Positions 23,645 through 32,138 are shown, counted from the stretch's first letter. The stretch is DNA of 37,580 nucleotides from Treponema sp. (GCA_031278095.1 JAITLC010000143.1:1-37580); one strand, 5' to 3'. Numbers and translations are program-made. The notes: generated by a model from the sequence alone, not told the origin.

Positions 23645-24640
23645 GTGAAGATTCGGAGAACAGGCTTTGTCATCTTTGGGGTAAGCGCCGCACTGATCCT
23701 GCTCCTCCTCGCGGGCCTTTTCTCGGGAAGCGTGAATATTTCCCCGCGCGACACGGTTTCCATTCTCCTGGGTTCCGGGCGGGACAGTCCGCAGGCGCGG
23801 ATCATTCTGGGGGTTCGGCTGCCCCGGCTCTGCATGGCGCTCCTGGTAGGAATGATGCTTTCCGCGGCGGGGACTATCTCCCAGGCGGTATTCCGCAACC
23901 CCCTGGCAGACCCCTACATCATCGGCATCAGTTCCGGCGCGGCTGCCGGGGCGGCGCTGGCCTTTATCCTGAAATTGCCGGATATTTACTACGGCGTCTT
24001 CGCCTTTTGCGGCTCTCTGGGAACCGCCTTCCTGATCTTCCGTCTTGCCGGGAGCCGGGATCGGGCGGATACCGCCGGGCTTCTCATCATCGGGGTGGCG
24101 ATCTCCGCCTTCCTGGGAGCGCTGACTTCCTTCATGATGTACCTGGCGGGGCAGGATGCCTACCGGGTCATGATCTGGACTATGGGTTACCTTGGTTCGG
24201 CTTCCTGGACACGTGCGGCGCTGCTCACCATCCCGCTCATCCTGTCGCTTCTCTATTTTTTATATTACCGGCACGAGGTGGACGCACTGCTTTTGGGAGA
24301 TGAGGAAGCCCATTCCCTGGGTCTCCCTGTGGGAAGACTCAAGCGACAGCTTCTCATAGTGGTAAGTCTTACCGCCGCTTTTTCCGTGGCCTTTACCGGA
24401 TTGATAGGCTTTGTGGGACTCATCGTTCCCCATGCGGTCAGGCTCTGTATCGGGAACCGGCACGGAAGGCTTCTTCCGCTGGCCGCCTATGCGGGGGGCG
24501 TGTTTCTTCTCTTTGCCGACACCCTTGCCCGAAGCATCCTTTCCCCCATTGAAGTTCCCATCGGGGTGATTACCGCCTTCTTCGGCGCTCCGTTCTTTCT
24601 CTTCCTCGCCGTAATGAAGGGCAAGGGAACCTCCTCATGA
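23645..24640 (+). CDS. FecCD/BtuC-type ABC transporter permease (probable haem or iron chelate)
   Basis: 331 residues with the ten-helix layout of the family. Recognisable parts are GVRLPRLCMALLVGMMLSAAG, FRNPLADPYIIGISSGAAAGA, TGLIGFVGLIVPHAVRL and IEVPIGVITAFFGAPFF. It starts at GTG 23645; GGCGGTAGGG is just upstream. It overlaps the ATPase by 4 nt (ATGA). It forms the inner-membrane channel for a chelate delivered by the binding lipoprotein at 26727. Haem is preferred because of the HmuY-like and ChuW/HutW-like neighbours; cobalamin and siderophores use the same family. Confidence 0.9.
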   Translation: MKIRRTGFVIFGVSAALILLLLAGLFSGSVNISPRDTVSILLGSGRDSPQARIILGVRLPRLCMALLVGMMLSAAGTISQAVFRNPLADPYIIGISSGAAAGAALAFILKLPDIYYGVFAFCGSLGTAFLIFRLAGSRDRADTAGLLIIGVAISAFLGALTSFMMYLAGQDAYRVMIWTMGYLGSASWTRAALLTIPLILSLLYFLYYRHEVDALLLGDEEAHSLGLPVGRLKRQLLIVVSLTAAFSVAFTGLIGFVGLIVPHAVRLCIGNRHGRLLPLAAYAGGVFLLFADTLARSILSPIEVPIGVITAFFGAPFFLFLAVMKGKGTSS

Positions 24641-25443
24641 AGGCGGATATTCTTGACATAAGGGATTTGAATTTCGCCTACCAAAGCCGGGAGATTCTCA
24701 GGGAGATTTCCCTCAGTCTGAAACAGGGTGAATTTCTCGGCTTCCTGGGCCCCAATGGTTCGGGAAAATCCACCTTCCTTAAAAATCTATTGGGCTTCCT
24801 TAAACCTTCCGGGGGGAGGATTCTCTACGCCGGGACAAACACCGTCCCCAGCGGCAAAGAACGCTCAAGGCTTTTTTCCTTTGTGCCCCAGAATACGGGA
24901 CTCCGATCCTCCTTTGCAGTGCAGGATGTGATCCTTATGGGGAGACTGCCCCACCTGAAAGACCGCTGGGCCGGTTACAGCGCTAAAGACCGGGAAAAGG
25001 CGCGGGAGGTCATGAAGGTTCTGGGGCTTGAATCCATGGCGGATCGGAATGCGATGAGCCTTTCCGGGGGAGAGCTGCAGAAGGTGATCATCGCCCGCTG
25101 CCTTGTCCAGGAGGGCGATATTATTCTTCTTGACGAGGCAACTTCCGGGCTCGATTTGAACCACAGTATTGAAATTATGGAACTTATGCGGAAAAAGACT
25201 GCGGAAGAATCGAAAACCGTAGTGGCGGCGCTCCACGATCTCAACCTGGCCTCCCAGTACTGCGACCGTATCGTACTGCTCAAGGAAGGGCGCATCCGTT
25301 ACCAGGGCTCCCCCCGGGAAATTCTTACGTCCGAAGTGCTTGAGGATGTTTACGGTATACAGGCGATGGTGGGGCTCGATGTATACGGCAGGCCCTTTGT
25401 CCTGCCCAGGCGCGCCTCAGGGACACATACCGGTGTTTCCTGA
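24637..25443 (+). CDS. FecE/BtuD-type ABC transporter ATPase
   Basis: 268 residues. Walker A is GPNGSGKST near residue 40, the Q-loop is FVPQNTG, the signature is LSGGELQKV, Walker B is IILLDEATSGLD and the switch His is in AALHDLN. All catalytic parts are intact. It is coupled to the permease by a 4-nt overlap and to the radical SAM gene by an 11-nt overlap, so the three are one translational unit. It powers chelate import. Confidence 0.93.
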   Translation: MKADILDIRDLNFAYQSREILREISLSLKQGEFLGFLGPNGSGKSTFLKNLLGFLKPSGGRILYAGTNTVPSGKERSRLFSFVPQNTGLRSSFAVQDVILMGRLPHLKDRWAGYSAKDREKAREVMKVLGLESMADRNAMSLSGGELQKVIIARCLVQEGDIILLDEATSGLDLNHSIEIMELMRKKTAEESKTVVAALHDLNLASQYCDRIVLLKEGRIRYQGSPREILTSEVLEDVYGIQAMVGLDVYGRPFVLPRRASGTHTGVS

Positions 25444-26692
25444 ACGTTTCCGTTCCCATCACGATGCGGAACAGAAACTCCTGTCCGCGCTGGGTTCCCG
25501 TCCCGTTCAGGCGGACTGGTCCCTGCTGGAAAAAGAGTTGAAGAAAAAACCCTCCGGGAAAAAGCGGGGTATCTATTTCCATGTTCCCCACTGTGACCGG
25601 ATCTGCACATTCTGCAACCTTAACCGGAAGGAACGGAAAGGGGCGGATCTGGATTCGTACACGGACTTCCTTGTCTCGGAGATAGAGGTCTGGGGAACCT
25701 ATGCCTATGTCCGGGAACAGCCTTTTGAGGCGGTGTATTTTGGCGGCGGTACCCCCACGGTGCTTTCCGTGGAGCAGCTTGCCAGGGTTCTCAAAGCCCT
25801 GCGCAGCAATATCCCCCTTTCCGCGGACTGCGAGATCAGTCTGGAATCGACCCTGCACAATCTGGGACCGGACAAGGCAGCGGCTCTGGAAGAAGCGGGG
25901 GTAAACCGTTTCAGCATCGGCATCCAGACCTTCTCCGGCCGGGGGAGGAAACTCCTGGGGAGGAGCCATGACGGGGAAGGGGCCGTGAAAGAACTGGGAA
26001 AACTCCGCAGGGCCTTTCAGGGAACCCTGGGGATCGACATCATCTACAGCTATCCCGGACAAAGCATAGAGGAAGCGTCCTGTGACGGGAAAATGAGTCT
26101 TGAAAACGACGTGGACAGCGTGAGCGTTTATTCCCTCATGATTCAGGGTTCCTCCTCCCTCGCCCGGGACATTAATGAAGGAAAACTCACATTCATGCGG
26201 ACGCTTGAATGTGAACGGGAACGGCACCATACCCTGTACCGTCTTCTCCGGGAAGGGGGCTTTGAACTTCTGGAACTTTCAAAGCTGGTTCGTCCCGGCA
26301 GAGATCTGTACCGGTACATCCGCATCCTCTACGATAACGGTGAAATTCTCCCCGTCGGCCTGGGCGCCGGAGGGAACATTGCGGGCTTTGGGGTATATTC
26401 TATGGCTCCGGGGCAGCGTTTTGTTTCGCCGGGGAATACGCGCTACGACTTCTACCACAAAATTCTGGGATTTCTGCAATTCGGTGTATACGATCCGGAG
26501 ATCATTACCCGGGATCTGGGACAGGCGGCGGAACATGCGGTACGGGAAACGATTGAAGCATACGGAGCCGGCGGTTTTCTGGAAGGCGCCCCCGGCTTCC
26601 GTCCCAGCGCCGACGGGGTGTTCTGGGGAAACAATATAGCTGTAGAGATTCTCAATGCAGCGATACAAAACGAAGAGTCTGCGAAAACCTAA
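25433..26692 (+). CDS. HemN/HemW-superfamily radical SAM enzyme, ChuW/HutW-like (anaerobic haem degradation)
   Basis: 419 residues. The radical SAM cluster motif C-x3-C-x2-C is in YFHVPHCDRICTFCNLNRK near residue 50, followed by YFGGGTPTVLS (SAM-binding Gly-rich strand), ISLEST, NRFSIGIQTFS and DIIYSYPGQS. These are HemN/HemW-family blocks. Among these, ChuW/HutW opens the haem ring without oxygen and releases iron; HemW is a haem chaperone and CPDH makes protoporphyrinogen. Location between an importer ATPase and its binding protein favours ChuW/HutW, but subfamily is inferred. GTG 25433 was chosen because AGGGA lies about 10 nt upstream and the 11-nt overlap with the ATPase is short; the longer frame from 25340 would overlap by 104 nt. 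Confidence 0.78.
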   Translation: MFPERFRSHHDAEQKLLSALGSRPVQADWSLLEKELKKKPSGKKRGIYFHVPHCDRICTFCNLNRKERKGADLDSYTDFLVSEIEVWGTYAYVREQPFEAVYFGGGTPTVLSVEQLARVLKALRSNIPLSADCEISLESTLHNLGPDKAAALEEAGVNRFSIGIQTFSGRGRKLLGRSHDGEGAVKELGKLRRAFQGTLGIDIIYSYPGQSIEEASCDGKMSLENDVDSVSVYSLMIQGSSSLARDINEGKLTFMRTLECERERHHTLYRLLREGGFELLELSKLVRPGRDLYRYIRILYDNGEILPVGLGAGGNIAGFGVYSMAPGQRFVSPGNTRYDFYHKILGFLQFGVYDPEIITRDLGQAAEHAVRETIEAYGAGGFLEGAPGFRPSADGVFWGNNIAVEILNAAIQNEESAKT

Positions 26693-26712
26693 GCGGGTTT
26701 TGAAACAGCCTC
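26683..26712. repeat. AACAGCCTC-type palindromic repeat overlapping a stop codon
   Basis: GAAAACCTAAGCGGGTTTTG followed by AAACAGCCTC. The repeat supplies the TAA stop of the radical SAM gene and ends one base before the ribosome site of the next gene. Confidence 0.5.
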
Positions 26713-26726
26713 AAAGGAGTGTCATT

Positions 26727-27761
26727 ATGCGTAACAGTGTACTACTGTTTGTGCTCATCGGTGTCCTTTTCCTGCCCGGCGCAGGAGCCTGTAAAAAAGG
26801 CGGGACGGAGGAACGCGGCGGAACGGAAAGCGCCGCTCAAACCGAAGCCGTCAGGCCGGAAACGGGAAACGCCGCCGGAGGCCCCGCCGCGGAGAGCGTT
26901 CTGAGTTGGACGGTAACCGGGGAGGGGGGAAAGGCCTATGTTGCGGACACGCTGGGAAACCGTATCCCCCTGGAGCAATACCGGCGGATGGTGGTCATTT
27001 CGCCGGGGGCGGTGGAAACTCTTTATCTTATCGGCGGAGAGGATGCCATAGCCGGAATCGCTTCCGGGCGGGAAGCCCTCTGGCCGGAAGAGAAAACGGT
27101 TCTCCTCCCCTCGGTGGGTAATACGGCCCGGCCGAACCTTGAAAGCATCATCGCCCTGGAACCGGATCTGGTCATTGGGAATGCCATGACGGCGGCCCTT
27201 ATTCAGGATCTTGGAGGCCGGGGATACCGGGGCATCGTCCACCAGGCGGATTCCATTGAAGACATTTTTAACGGAACCCTGATCCTGGGCCGGCTTTCGG
27301 GAAGGGCGGACGCTGCGGAAAAACTTAATGTGGAAAAACGAGCCCGGCTTGGCGAATTACAGGAGGAACTCAGAGCCCGGCCTCTTAAACTGAAAGGGGC
27401 CTTCCTCTACTCCTCAGGCCCCATCATGGCTTTTACCGAAGCCTCCCTCCCCGGAGAGATACTTTCCGCATTGGGGGTGGAAAACATTGCCGCCGGCCTT
27501 GACGCTGCCCAGCCGATCCTCTCCCCGGAATACATCCTCTCCCAAGACCCCGACTTTCTTTTCGGAGCCATGGCGATTACCAAACCCGCAGACATCCTTG
27601 CCGCGGATTCACGAATCGCCGAAACCAGGGCGGGGAAGGAAATGAACATCAGTATTGTGCCGTCTTCCCTGTTTCTCCGCCCTTCGCCCCGTCTTCTGGA
27701 GCGCATTCCGGAATTGTACGGGACGCTGCGGCAGTATACGGCTAAAAATTCTGATATGTAA
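26727..27761 (+). CDS. ABC transporter substrate-binding lipoprotein (HutB/BtuF/FhuD type)
   Basis: 344 residues. A leader ending LPGAGAC is followed by a low-complexity linker (GTEERGGTESAAQTEA), as expected of a lipid-anchored protein. The rest is a class III periplasmic-binding fold: VVISPGAVETLYLIGG, ALEPDLVIGNAM, LGRLSGRADAAEKL, LKGAFLYSSGP and EYILSQDPDFLFG. AAGGAG 7 nt before ATG 26727 fixes the start. It hands the chelate to the permease at 23645. The 3' end overlaps the convergent HmuY-like gene by 20 nt. Confidence 0.9.
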   Translation: MRNSVLLFVLIGVLFLPGAGACKKGGTEERGGTESAAQTEAVRPETGNAAGGPAAESVLSWTVTGEGGKAYVADTLGNRIPLEQYRRMVVISPGAVETLYLIGGEDAIAGIASGREALWPEEKTVLLPSVGNTARPNLESIIALEPDLVIGNAMTAALIQDLGGRGYRGIVHQADSIEDIFNGTLILGRLSGRADAAEKLNVEKRARLGELQEELRARPLKLKGAFLYSSGPIMAFTEASLPGEILSALGVENIAAGLDAAQPILSPEYILSQDPDFLFGAMAITKPADILAADSRIAETRAGKEMNISIVPSSLFLRPSPRLLERIPELYGTLRQYTAKNSDM

Positions 27762-28437
27762 GGGAAAACACCCGCCTGTTTCCCTTTGTCGAGGCAATGG
27801 TATCCAGAGCCGTGATCTGTACTTTGGAATAATCCGCTCCGTTACCGTGCCTGATGATATAGACATGCCGGGTAAGGGAATAGACCGGAGGCATGGTTGA
27901 AAGATCGGCGACATAGTACTGCTTTGCGTTGTACTTATAGTCCGTCAGAGGATCTTCGACCGTTGCCCCGGTTCCCGTTCCATAGCCCACATAGCTGATT
28001 ACGTTGAGCCGGTTCAAAACGGGGGCGCCCATTTCAGCGGCAGGGGATGTATACCTGGCGGTATCCACCGCAAAGGGAAGGGTAAAATCCGCTCCGTCGA
28101 GGGATTGCACCGCACCAAAATCCGTAATCCCGGAAGCCCAAACCCCGCCCTCTCCTCCGGATTCGAGAGCCGCCGCGGTGTCCCCGCTGTTGGTATAGAT
28201 CATGCGGCTGTAGTCAAAGGCTATATCCCATTCCCTGCCGGCTCCGCCGGTAACTATTTTTCCCGTCGAAAGGGAAACATACACGGGCCCTGAGTTTTCA
28301 ACGGCCGTAATGGGCCCTGTCTCAAGAACTTCCCCGCCAGGCTCACCGGGGCCGGTGTTTCCGTTGGGACAGGCGAGGAAACAAAGCGCGGCCAGTCCAA
28401 GAAACAGAAGCGGCGGCGCTGCTCTTTTTTTCGTCAT
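27742..28437 (-). CDS. HmuY-like haem-binding lipoprotein, short form
   Basis: 231 residues. Lipoprotein leader ends CFLACPNG. The mature part reads like the HmuY family: YVSLSTGKIVTGG, EWDIAFDYSRMIYTNSGD, a middle with alternating strands, then MPPVYSLTRHVYIIRHGNG and DYSKVQI. HmuY proteins of Bacteroidota are surface haemophores that hand haem to a TonB-dependent receptor. Here the receptor is encoded 1.5 kb upstream on the same strand. GGAGGAG lies just before ATG 28437. The haem ligands cannot be assigned by eye; His in RHVYIIRHG are candidates. Family membership is from pattern only. Confidence 0.72.
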   Translation of the reverse strand: MTKKRAAPPLLFLGLAALCFLACPNGNTGPGEPGGEVLETGPITAVENSGPVYVSLSTGKIVTGGAGREWDIAFDYSRMIYTNSGDTAAALESGGEGGVWASGITDFGAVQSLDGADFTLPFAVDTARYTSPAAEMGAPVLNRLNVISYVGYGTGTGATVEDPLTDYKYNAKQYYVADLSTMPPVYSLTRHVYIIRHGNGADYSKVQITALDTIASTKGNRRVFSLTYQNF

Positions 28438-28680
28438 AGGTACTCCTCCGAGCGGCGAAAAACCCGGCCGGTATCTCGATTGGACAAAAACACATGTGTA
28501 AAGAAAAGAAAAAACCGCAAAGACGCGGAAGGCGAAAAGGATGCATTGGAGTATAGATTTTTCCTTCCTTAACTTCGCCTTATTCGCCGCCGCAGTCCAT
28601 TTCTTAAATCCTTCATGTATCCACTGTTACAATCGTGCCGTGATACCATGTCGGGTTTCCGTAAGGCTCTTGTAATTTGT

Positions 28681-28755
28681 CAAGGCTAAAGCCTTGTGAA
28701 CGTACATGTTTAAAGGCTGCCGTTTCAAAACTAAAGTTTTTAAAACGGCAGCCTC
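28681..28755. repeat. Two TAAA-loop hairpins, the second also an AACAGCCTC-type repeat
   Basis: CAAGGC-TAAA-GCCTTG spans 28681-28696. GGCTGCCGTTT (28715-28725) and AAACGGCAGCC (28743-28753) enclose AAAAC-TAAA-GTTTT (28727-28740). The outer arm ends in GCAGCCTC, linking the two repeat families. Confidence 0.65.
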
Positions 28756-28763
28756 CGGTTCAG

Positions 28764-28804
28764 AAAAACCCGCGGGTGCGGGCACTGGCGCCGCCCGCAT
28801 CCGC
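28764..28804 (-). terminator. Terminator after the long HmuY-like gene
   Basis: On the minus strand GCGGATGCGGGC pairs with GCCCGCACCCGC (one A-C mismatch), followed by GGGTTTTTC. It lies 23 nt after the stop at 28827, so the receptor-HmuY transcript probably ends here. Confidence 0.7.
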
Positions 28805-28826
28805 GAAAATTTGTGGAATAGAATGC

Positions 28827-29924
28827 CTATTCCGCTTCCACTTCGATAAATTTAAGGCTCACGGCCCATTTGCCACCAGAGGCCCACGCAACACCGACTT
28901 GCAATTTGGAGAAACCCGCTCCGCCGGCATGCCGGATGATATACACCTGATTTGTCGGCGAATAGACCGGAGGCATGCCCAGCTGGCTCCAGAACGCCTT
29001 CTTGTCAAAGTCAAAGTACTTATAGTCAGGACTCACGGCAGTACTCGTAAACGTCGTACTTTCTAAAAGCCCGTCTTTTGTACCAGCGTTAAAACCAAAA
29101 TAGGTCATGATATTCATGTTCACCTGATATTGCGTACCAGTACCCATTCCGAACTTAAGATACCGGCTAACGTCTTTTGTATAGGGAGCATACTCGGCAT
29201 TTGCCCCGCTAAAATCCGTGACCCGGTCACTAAGCTTCACATCATCAAAATCCGTCTTGTTGGTAAACCAGACCTTGGCATCCCCTGCACCACTCGCGCT
29301 AGACCCGCTGTTGGTGTAAATCATGAGTAACGCGGAAGCATGTTTTTCTATGGCGATGTCCCATTCGGTGGTAGCCGCCTTTGACGCGTCAACTTCTGTC
29401 CCGGTGGAAAGGGAGTAATATTTTAGTACGCTCCCTGTCTCGAAGGGCAGATCATCAAGTTCATACAGAGTCGGGTCGTTTTTTTTATCTATCGGGCTTA
29501 GTGTCTGGGCGTCCGACTTTACCGCCTCAAGCAGATCCCCTTCCAGGGCTGTGCCCGCGGCCCAGTCGAGGGTGTGGATCGTCTCTCCCAGCTCAACGGA
29601 ATCCCATTGTTTACCCGTCGTGCGGTCGGCAAGGGCCGCTATGGCGACAGTGTCCGTACTTGCCCACGCCCCCCCCCCGGGGGTCAGGAGGCTCAGGGTT
29701 CCGGCGCCGCCGCTTACCGCGGCCTCGCCGTAGGCCAGTGTGGTTTTTGTGTCAAAGTTGTCGTAAACCGACACAAAGATTTTGGCTGTTCCCTCGGGAA
29801 CATTTGTTACCTTGATTACGGACGTTTCCGTATCGGTTCCCGAATTTGTCGTAGGGCAGCCGGTTAACGCAAAAGAAAAAATCAGGAAGATCCCGATTAA
29901 TCCAAAGAGAAGATTCTTTTTCAT
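28827..29924 (-). CDS. HmuY-like haem-binding lipoprotein, long form with extra N-terminal domain
   Basis: 365 residues. Leader ends FALTGCPTT (lipobox). Residues about 30-135 form an extra beta domain (VIKVTNVPEGTAKIFVSVYD...), seen in other Treponema lipoproteins. The rest is HmuY-like: YYSLSTGTEVDASKAATTEW, WDIAIEKHASALLMIYTNSG and MPPVYSPTNQVYIIRHAGG. It shares the PPVYS...VYIIRH block with the short form at 27742. AAGGAG 6 nt before ATG 29924 fixes the start, and the receptor stop is 10 nt upstream, so the two are one operon. It probably captures haem for that receptor. Confidence 0.75.
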   Translation of the reverse strand: MKKNLLFGLIGIFLIFSFALTGCPTTNSGTDTETSVIKVTNVPEGTAKIFVSVYDNFDTKTTLAYGEAAVSGGAGTLSLLTPGGGAWASTDTVAIAALADRTTGKQWDSVELGETIHTLDWAAGTALEGDLLEAVKSDAQTLSPIDKKNDPTLYELDDLPFETGSVLKYYSLSTGTEVDASKAATTEWDIAIEKHASALLMIYTNSGSSASGAGDAKVWFTNKTDFDDVKLSDRVTDFSGANAEYAPYTKDVSRYLKFGMGTGTQYQVNMNIMTYFGFNAGTKDGLLESTTFTSTAVSPDYKYFDFDKKAFWSQLGMPPVYSPTNQVYIIRHAGGAGFSKLQVGVAWASGGKWAVSLKFIEVEAE

Positions 29925-29934
29925 ACTGTACTCC

Positions 29935-31926
29935 TTATAAAAAATATTTAAGACCAAGAGTAAGGGACTGCGCCGTGGCAGGCCCCAGTGAATCGATTTC
30001 TCCGGTCAGGTTATTGATTGCCGTATAGACCTTGAAATGAGTTCCCAGATTTATTGAAAAATAAAAATCCAGGATAAAGCGGCTTTCGTAAGATGAATCA
30101 TCCGGGTATAGGGGAGAGAAGAATCTTCCCCCCAGCCAGGTATTGATGCCTGAATCCTTATGATCCAGCCCCAGTTTCATTTTGACCGTATGGGCGGGCT
30201 GCAGATGCAGTTCCTCCCCTAAAGTCCTGTCATAGGCAAAAAGCCAGCTGTAACCGGCCGAAAAAAACCCGTACTTAAAGATGGTTAAACGCCCTTCGGC
30301 GTCCGTTCCCGTCCGTAATGAACGGGAAATGTTTCCTGTCTTGTATACCTCCATTCCGCGTTCAACTTCGTGTTGATCGATATAAGCGATCTCGTTAAAG
30401 AGCTCGCTGTAGTACATATTTATTTGGCCAAAGAAAAGATCCTGCCTTGTATATTCCAGGGCCATGTTGAAGCCCAGTGCGTATTCGGGCTGCAAGTCCG
30501 GATTTCCCTTTACCAGGGGGTGGCCCGGCGTAATGGTATCGTCTTTGACCAGGTAGAGATCGTTAAAGTCGGGCGCCCGGTACCCAAGGCCCGTTCCGGC
30601 AAGAAGCCGGAAGCCATGAGGCAGGTGATACATGGAAGAGATTTTCGGCGCCGCTGCAAAACCGAACTGGGAATTCCGCTCTATGCGGAGGCCGCCAAGA
30701 ACGGAATACACTTCCTCCCGGAACCGTTCCGCCTGGATAAAGAGGGCTTCCTTATCCACTCCGGCAAAAGTCCCGTCGTTGTGGAGATTGTATTTGTCCA
30801 TTGAGTTATAGGCCCCCTCCAGGCCCGCGGTAAAAAGCCAGTTTTCTATGCCGTCGTATTCCCCCTGGGCCTCCAGGGCGATGAGGTTTTCGTTTTCGTG
30901 ACTCTCCCCGGTAATCCATTCGTCGATAAGGGCCGAATAGGTATCCTTGTCCCGCTGGTAATAGTTGTCGTAGAGACGGAGGGTCAGCATTGCCCGGCTA
31001 AAGGGAACAAGAGCCGCCTCGATATACCCGTCCGCCCGGATATAATCCGACCGGATAAGACTTCCGCGGGAATTGGTCTGTTCATCGCTGCGCATAGGCA
31101 TGAAGGAGCCCCCGGCACGGAGTTCCGCACTGTCTCCCAGGGGAATAAACGAGTCCAGACCGGCCTTCCCACGGTAGTATGCGGGCAGAATGGATCTGCT
31201 CTTCCCTTCGGCATAGTAAAAATCTCCGCGGGATACATCGATATTCAGGGAATTCCGGGTGATCCCAAGGGGGAAGCCGAAGGAAACGGTAAGATTCTGT
31301 TCCCGGAAGGGGTTAAAATCGTCAAAAGGTTCAGGCTTTGCGGAAGTTTCCGGATCGTCATAGGCCATCATGAAGCCGTTTGAAATACCGGCGGAGAGGG
31401 ATATTTTATCCTCCGGTTTTTTGGTAATGATATTGATCACCCCGCCGATGCCGTCGGAACCGTACAGCGCGGACTGGGGACCCCGGACAATCTCGATCCG
31501 TTCCACGTTACCAAGGGGCATGGTTTCCCCGTTGAGACGCTGGGCGACCCGGCCCACAAGCCGCCTGCCGTCCACAAGGAAGAGGATACGTCCCTCCCCC
31601 ATCCCCTGCATCTGGATATAATCCCCCATGGCATTACTCGTATACATGAGGCCGTAATCGTTCAGAACCTCGCTGACTGTGGAAGCGGAGGAGTTTTCTA
31701 TTTCGGCAGCGCTTATGATCTCTGTAACTACAGGGCTGTCGCTCAGGCGCTTTTCTGTCCGGGTACCGGTAACGGTAATCCCTTCGATCTCCAGGAATAT
31801 GTCTTCGTACAGATCTTCCTCCCGGACATCTTCTTCCATTCCGTCTTCCTCTCCCATGGCGGGAAGGACGGGGAGAAGGCACAGGCAGAGAAGGGACCAG
31901 CACAGGGAATTTGGCAAAAACCGCAA
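29935..31926 (-). CDS. TonB-dependent outer-membrane receptor (probable haem receptor)
   Basis: 663 residues. Signal peptide CWSLLCLCLLPVLPA, then an acidic stretch, a TonB-box-like EGITVTGTR, a plug domain (LNDYGLMYTSNAMGDYIQM, LFLVDGRRLVGR, RIEIVRGPQSALYGSDGIGG, GVINIITKK) and a beta barrel ending in Phe-Leu (TLGLKYFL). I chose TTG 31926: CGGAGG lies 6 nt upstream and the signal peptide follows at once. The frame opens at 32007, but that is at the predicted transcription start. Followed by the HmuY-like gene, like HmuR with HmuY. A spirochaete outer membrane can host such receptors. Haem specificity is inferred; vitamin B12 cannot be excluded. Confidence 0.88.
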   Translation of the reverse strand: MRFLPNSLCWSLLCLCLLPVLPAMGEEDGMEEDVREEDLYEDIFLEIEGITVTGTRTEKRLSDSPVVTEIISAAEIENSSASTVSEVLNDYGLMYTSNAMGDYIQMQGMGEGRILFLVDGRRLVGRVAQRLNGETMPLGNVERIEIVRGPQSALYGSDGIGGVINIITKKPEDKISLSAGISNGFMMAYDDPETSAKPEPFDDFNPFREQNLTVSFGFPLGITRNSLNIDVSRGDFYYAEGKSRSILPAYYRGKAGLDSFIPLGDSAELRAGGSFMPMRSDEQTNSRGSLIRSDYIRADGYIEAALVPFSRAMLTLRLYDNYYQRDKDTYSALIDEWITGESHENENLIALEAQGEYDGIENWLFTAGLEGAYNSMDKYNLHNDGTFAGVDKEALFIQAERFREEVYSVLGGLRIERNSQFGFAAAPKISSMYHLPHGFRLLAGTGLGYRAPDFNDLYLVKDDTITPGHPLVKGNPDLQPEYALGFNMALEYTRQDLFFGQINMYYSELFNEIAYIDQHEVERGMEVYKTGNISRSLRTGTDAEGRLTIFKYGFFSAGYSWLFAYDRTLGEELHLQPAHTVKMKLGLDHKDSGINTWLGGRFFSPLYPDDSSYESRFILDFYFSINLGTHFKVYTAINNLTGEIDSLGPATAQSLTLGLKYFL

Positions 31927-31998
31927 AAAATACCTCCGTTTCAATAATGTGTTGTCCGGGAACCCGGTTGGTTCTCTTTCAAACCTAATATTTAACTC

Positions 31999-32015
31999 AT
32001 ATAACAATGTTATAT
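31999..32015. promoter_or_regulatory. AT-rich palindrome at the receptor transcription start
   Basis: ATATAAC-AAT-GTTATAT is a perfect 7-3-7 inverted repeat. It abuts and partly overlaps the shared motif at 32009-32029 and lies just after the -10. Confidence 0.5.
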
Positions 32016-32029
32016 ATTACTAACATATG
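32009..32029 (-). promoter_or_regulatory. 21-bp motif shared by importer and receptor promoters, copy 2
   Basis: On the minus strand CATATGTTAG, then TAAT, then ATATAAC; 18 of 21 positions match 23588-23608. It overlaps the -10 of the receptor promoter. Confidence 0.65.
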
Positions 32030-32045
32030 GCAAATATAATGTCAA
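32017..32045 (-). promoter_or_regulatory. Promoter of the TonB receptor-HmuY operon
   Basis: Minus strand: TTGACA (32045-32040), 17-nt spacer, TAGTAA (32022-32017). The -10 is weak. The leader to TTG 31926 would be about 85 nt. Confidence 0.55.
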
Positions 32046-32058
32046 GAGGAATTTGTAA

Positions 32059-32120
32059 GTTTTATAAAACAAAGTAAGTATTATAAAACACTTGACAGGA
32101 TGTCTATTTTTGTCTATATC
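32059..32120 (+). promoter_or_regulatory. Promoter and repeated operator-like sites before the DUF454-ABC operon
   Basis: TTGACA (32092-32097), 17 nt, TATATC (32115-32120). Upstream are the palindrome GTTTTATAAAAC (32059-32070) and a half-copy TTATAAAAC (32081-32089), 20 nt apart. GAGGGGG lies close to ATG 32139. Confidence 0.6.
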
Positions 32121-32138
32121 TTCTGAGGGGGTGCTGTT

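Larger units (their letters stand above)
28438..28826. other. Intergenic region with hairpins and degenerate repeats
   Basis: No gene is seen in these 389 nt. From 28515 to about 28595 there is a degenerate palindrome with units like CGCAAAGACGCGG and TTCGCCTTATTCGCCGC. From 28681 there are two TAAA-loop hairpins, and at 28764-28804 a terminator. A promoter for the short HmuY gene is not obvious. Confidence 0.5.

Noticed and set aside
23645-27761. Cobalamin uptake (btuCDF)
   Set aside because: The transporter family alone would allow it, but the HmuY-like and ChuW/HutW-like neighbours favour haem; kept only as an alternative.
31927-32007. Start of the TonB receptor at TTG 32007
   Set aside because: It is at the predicted transcription start and before the CGGAGG site; the signal peptide fits TTG 31926.
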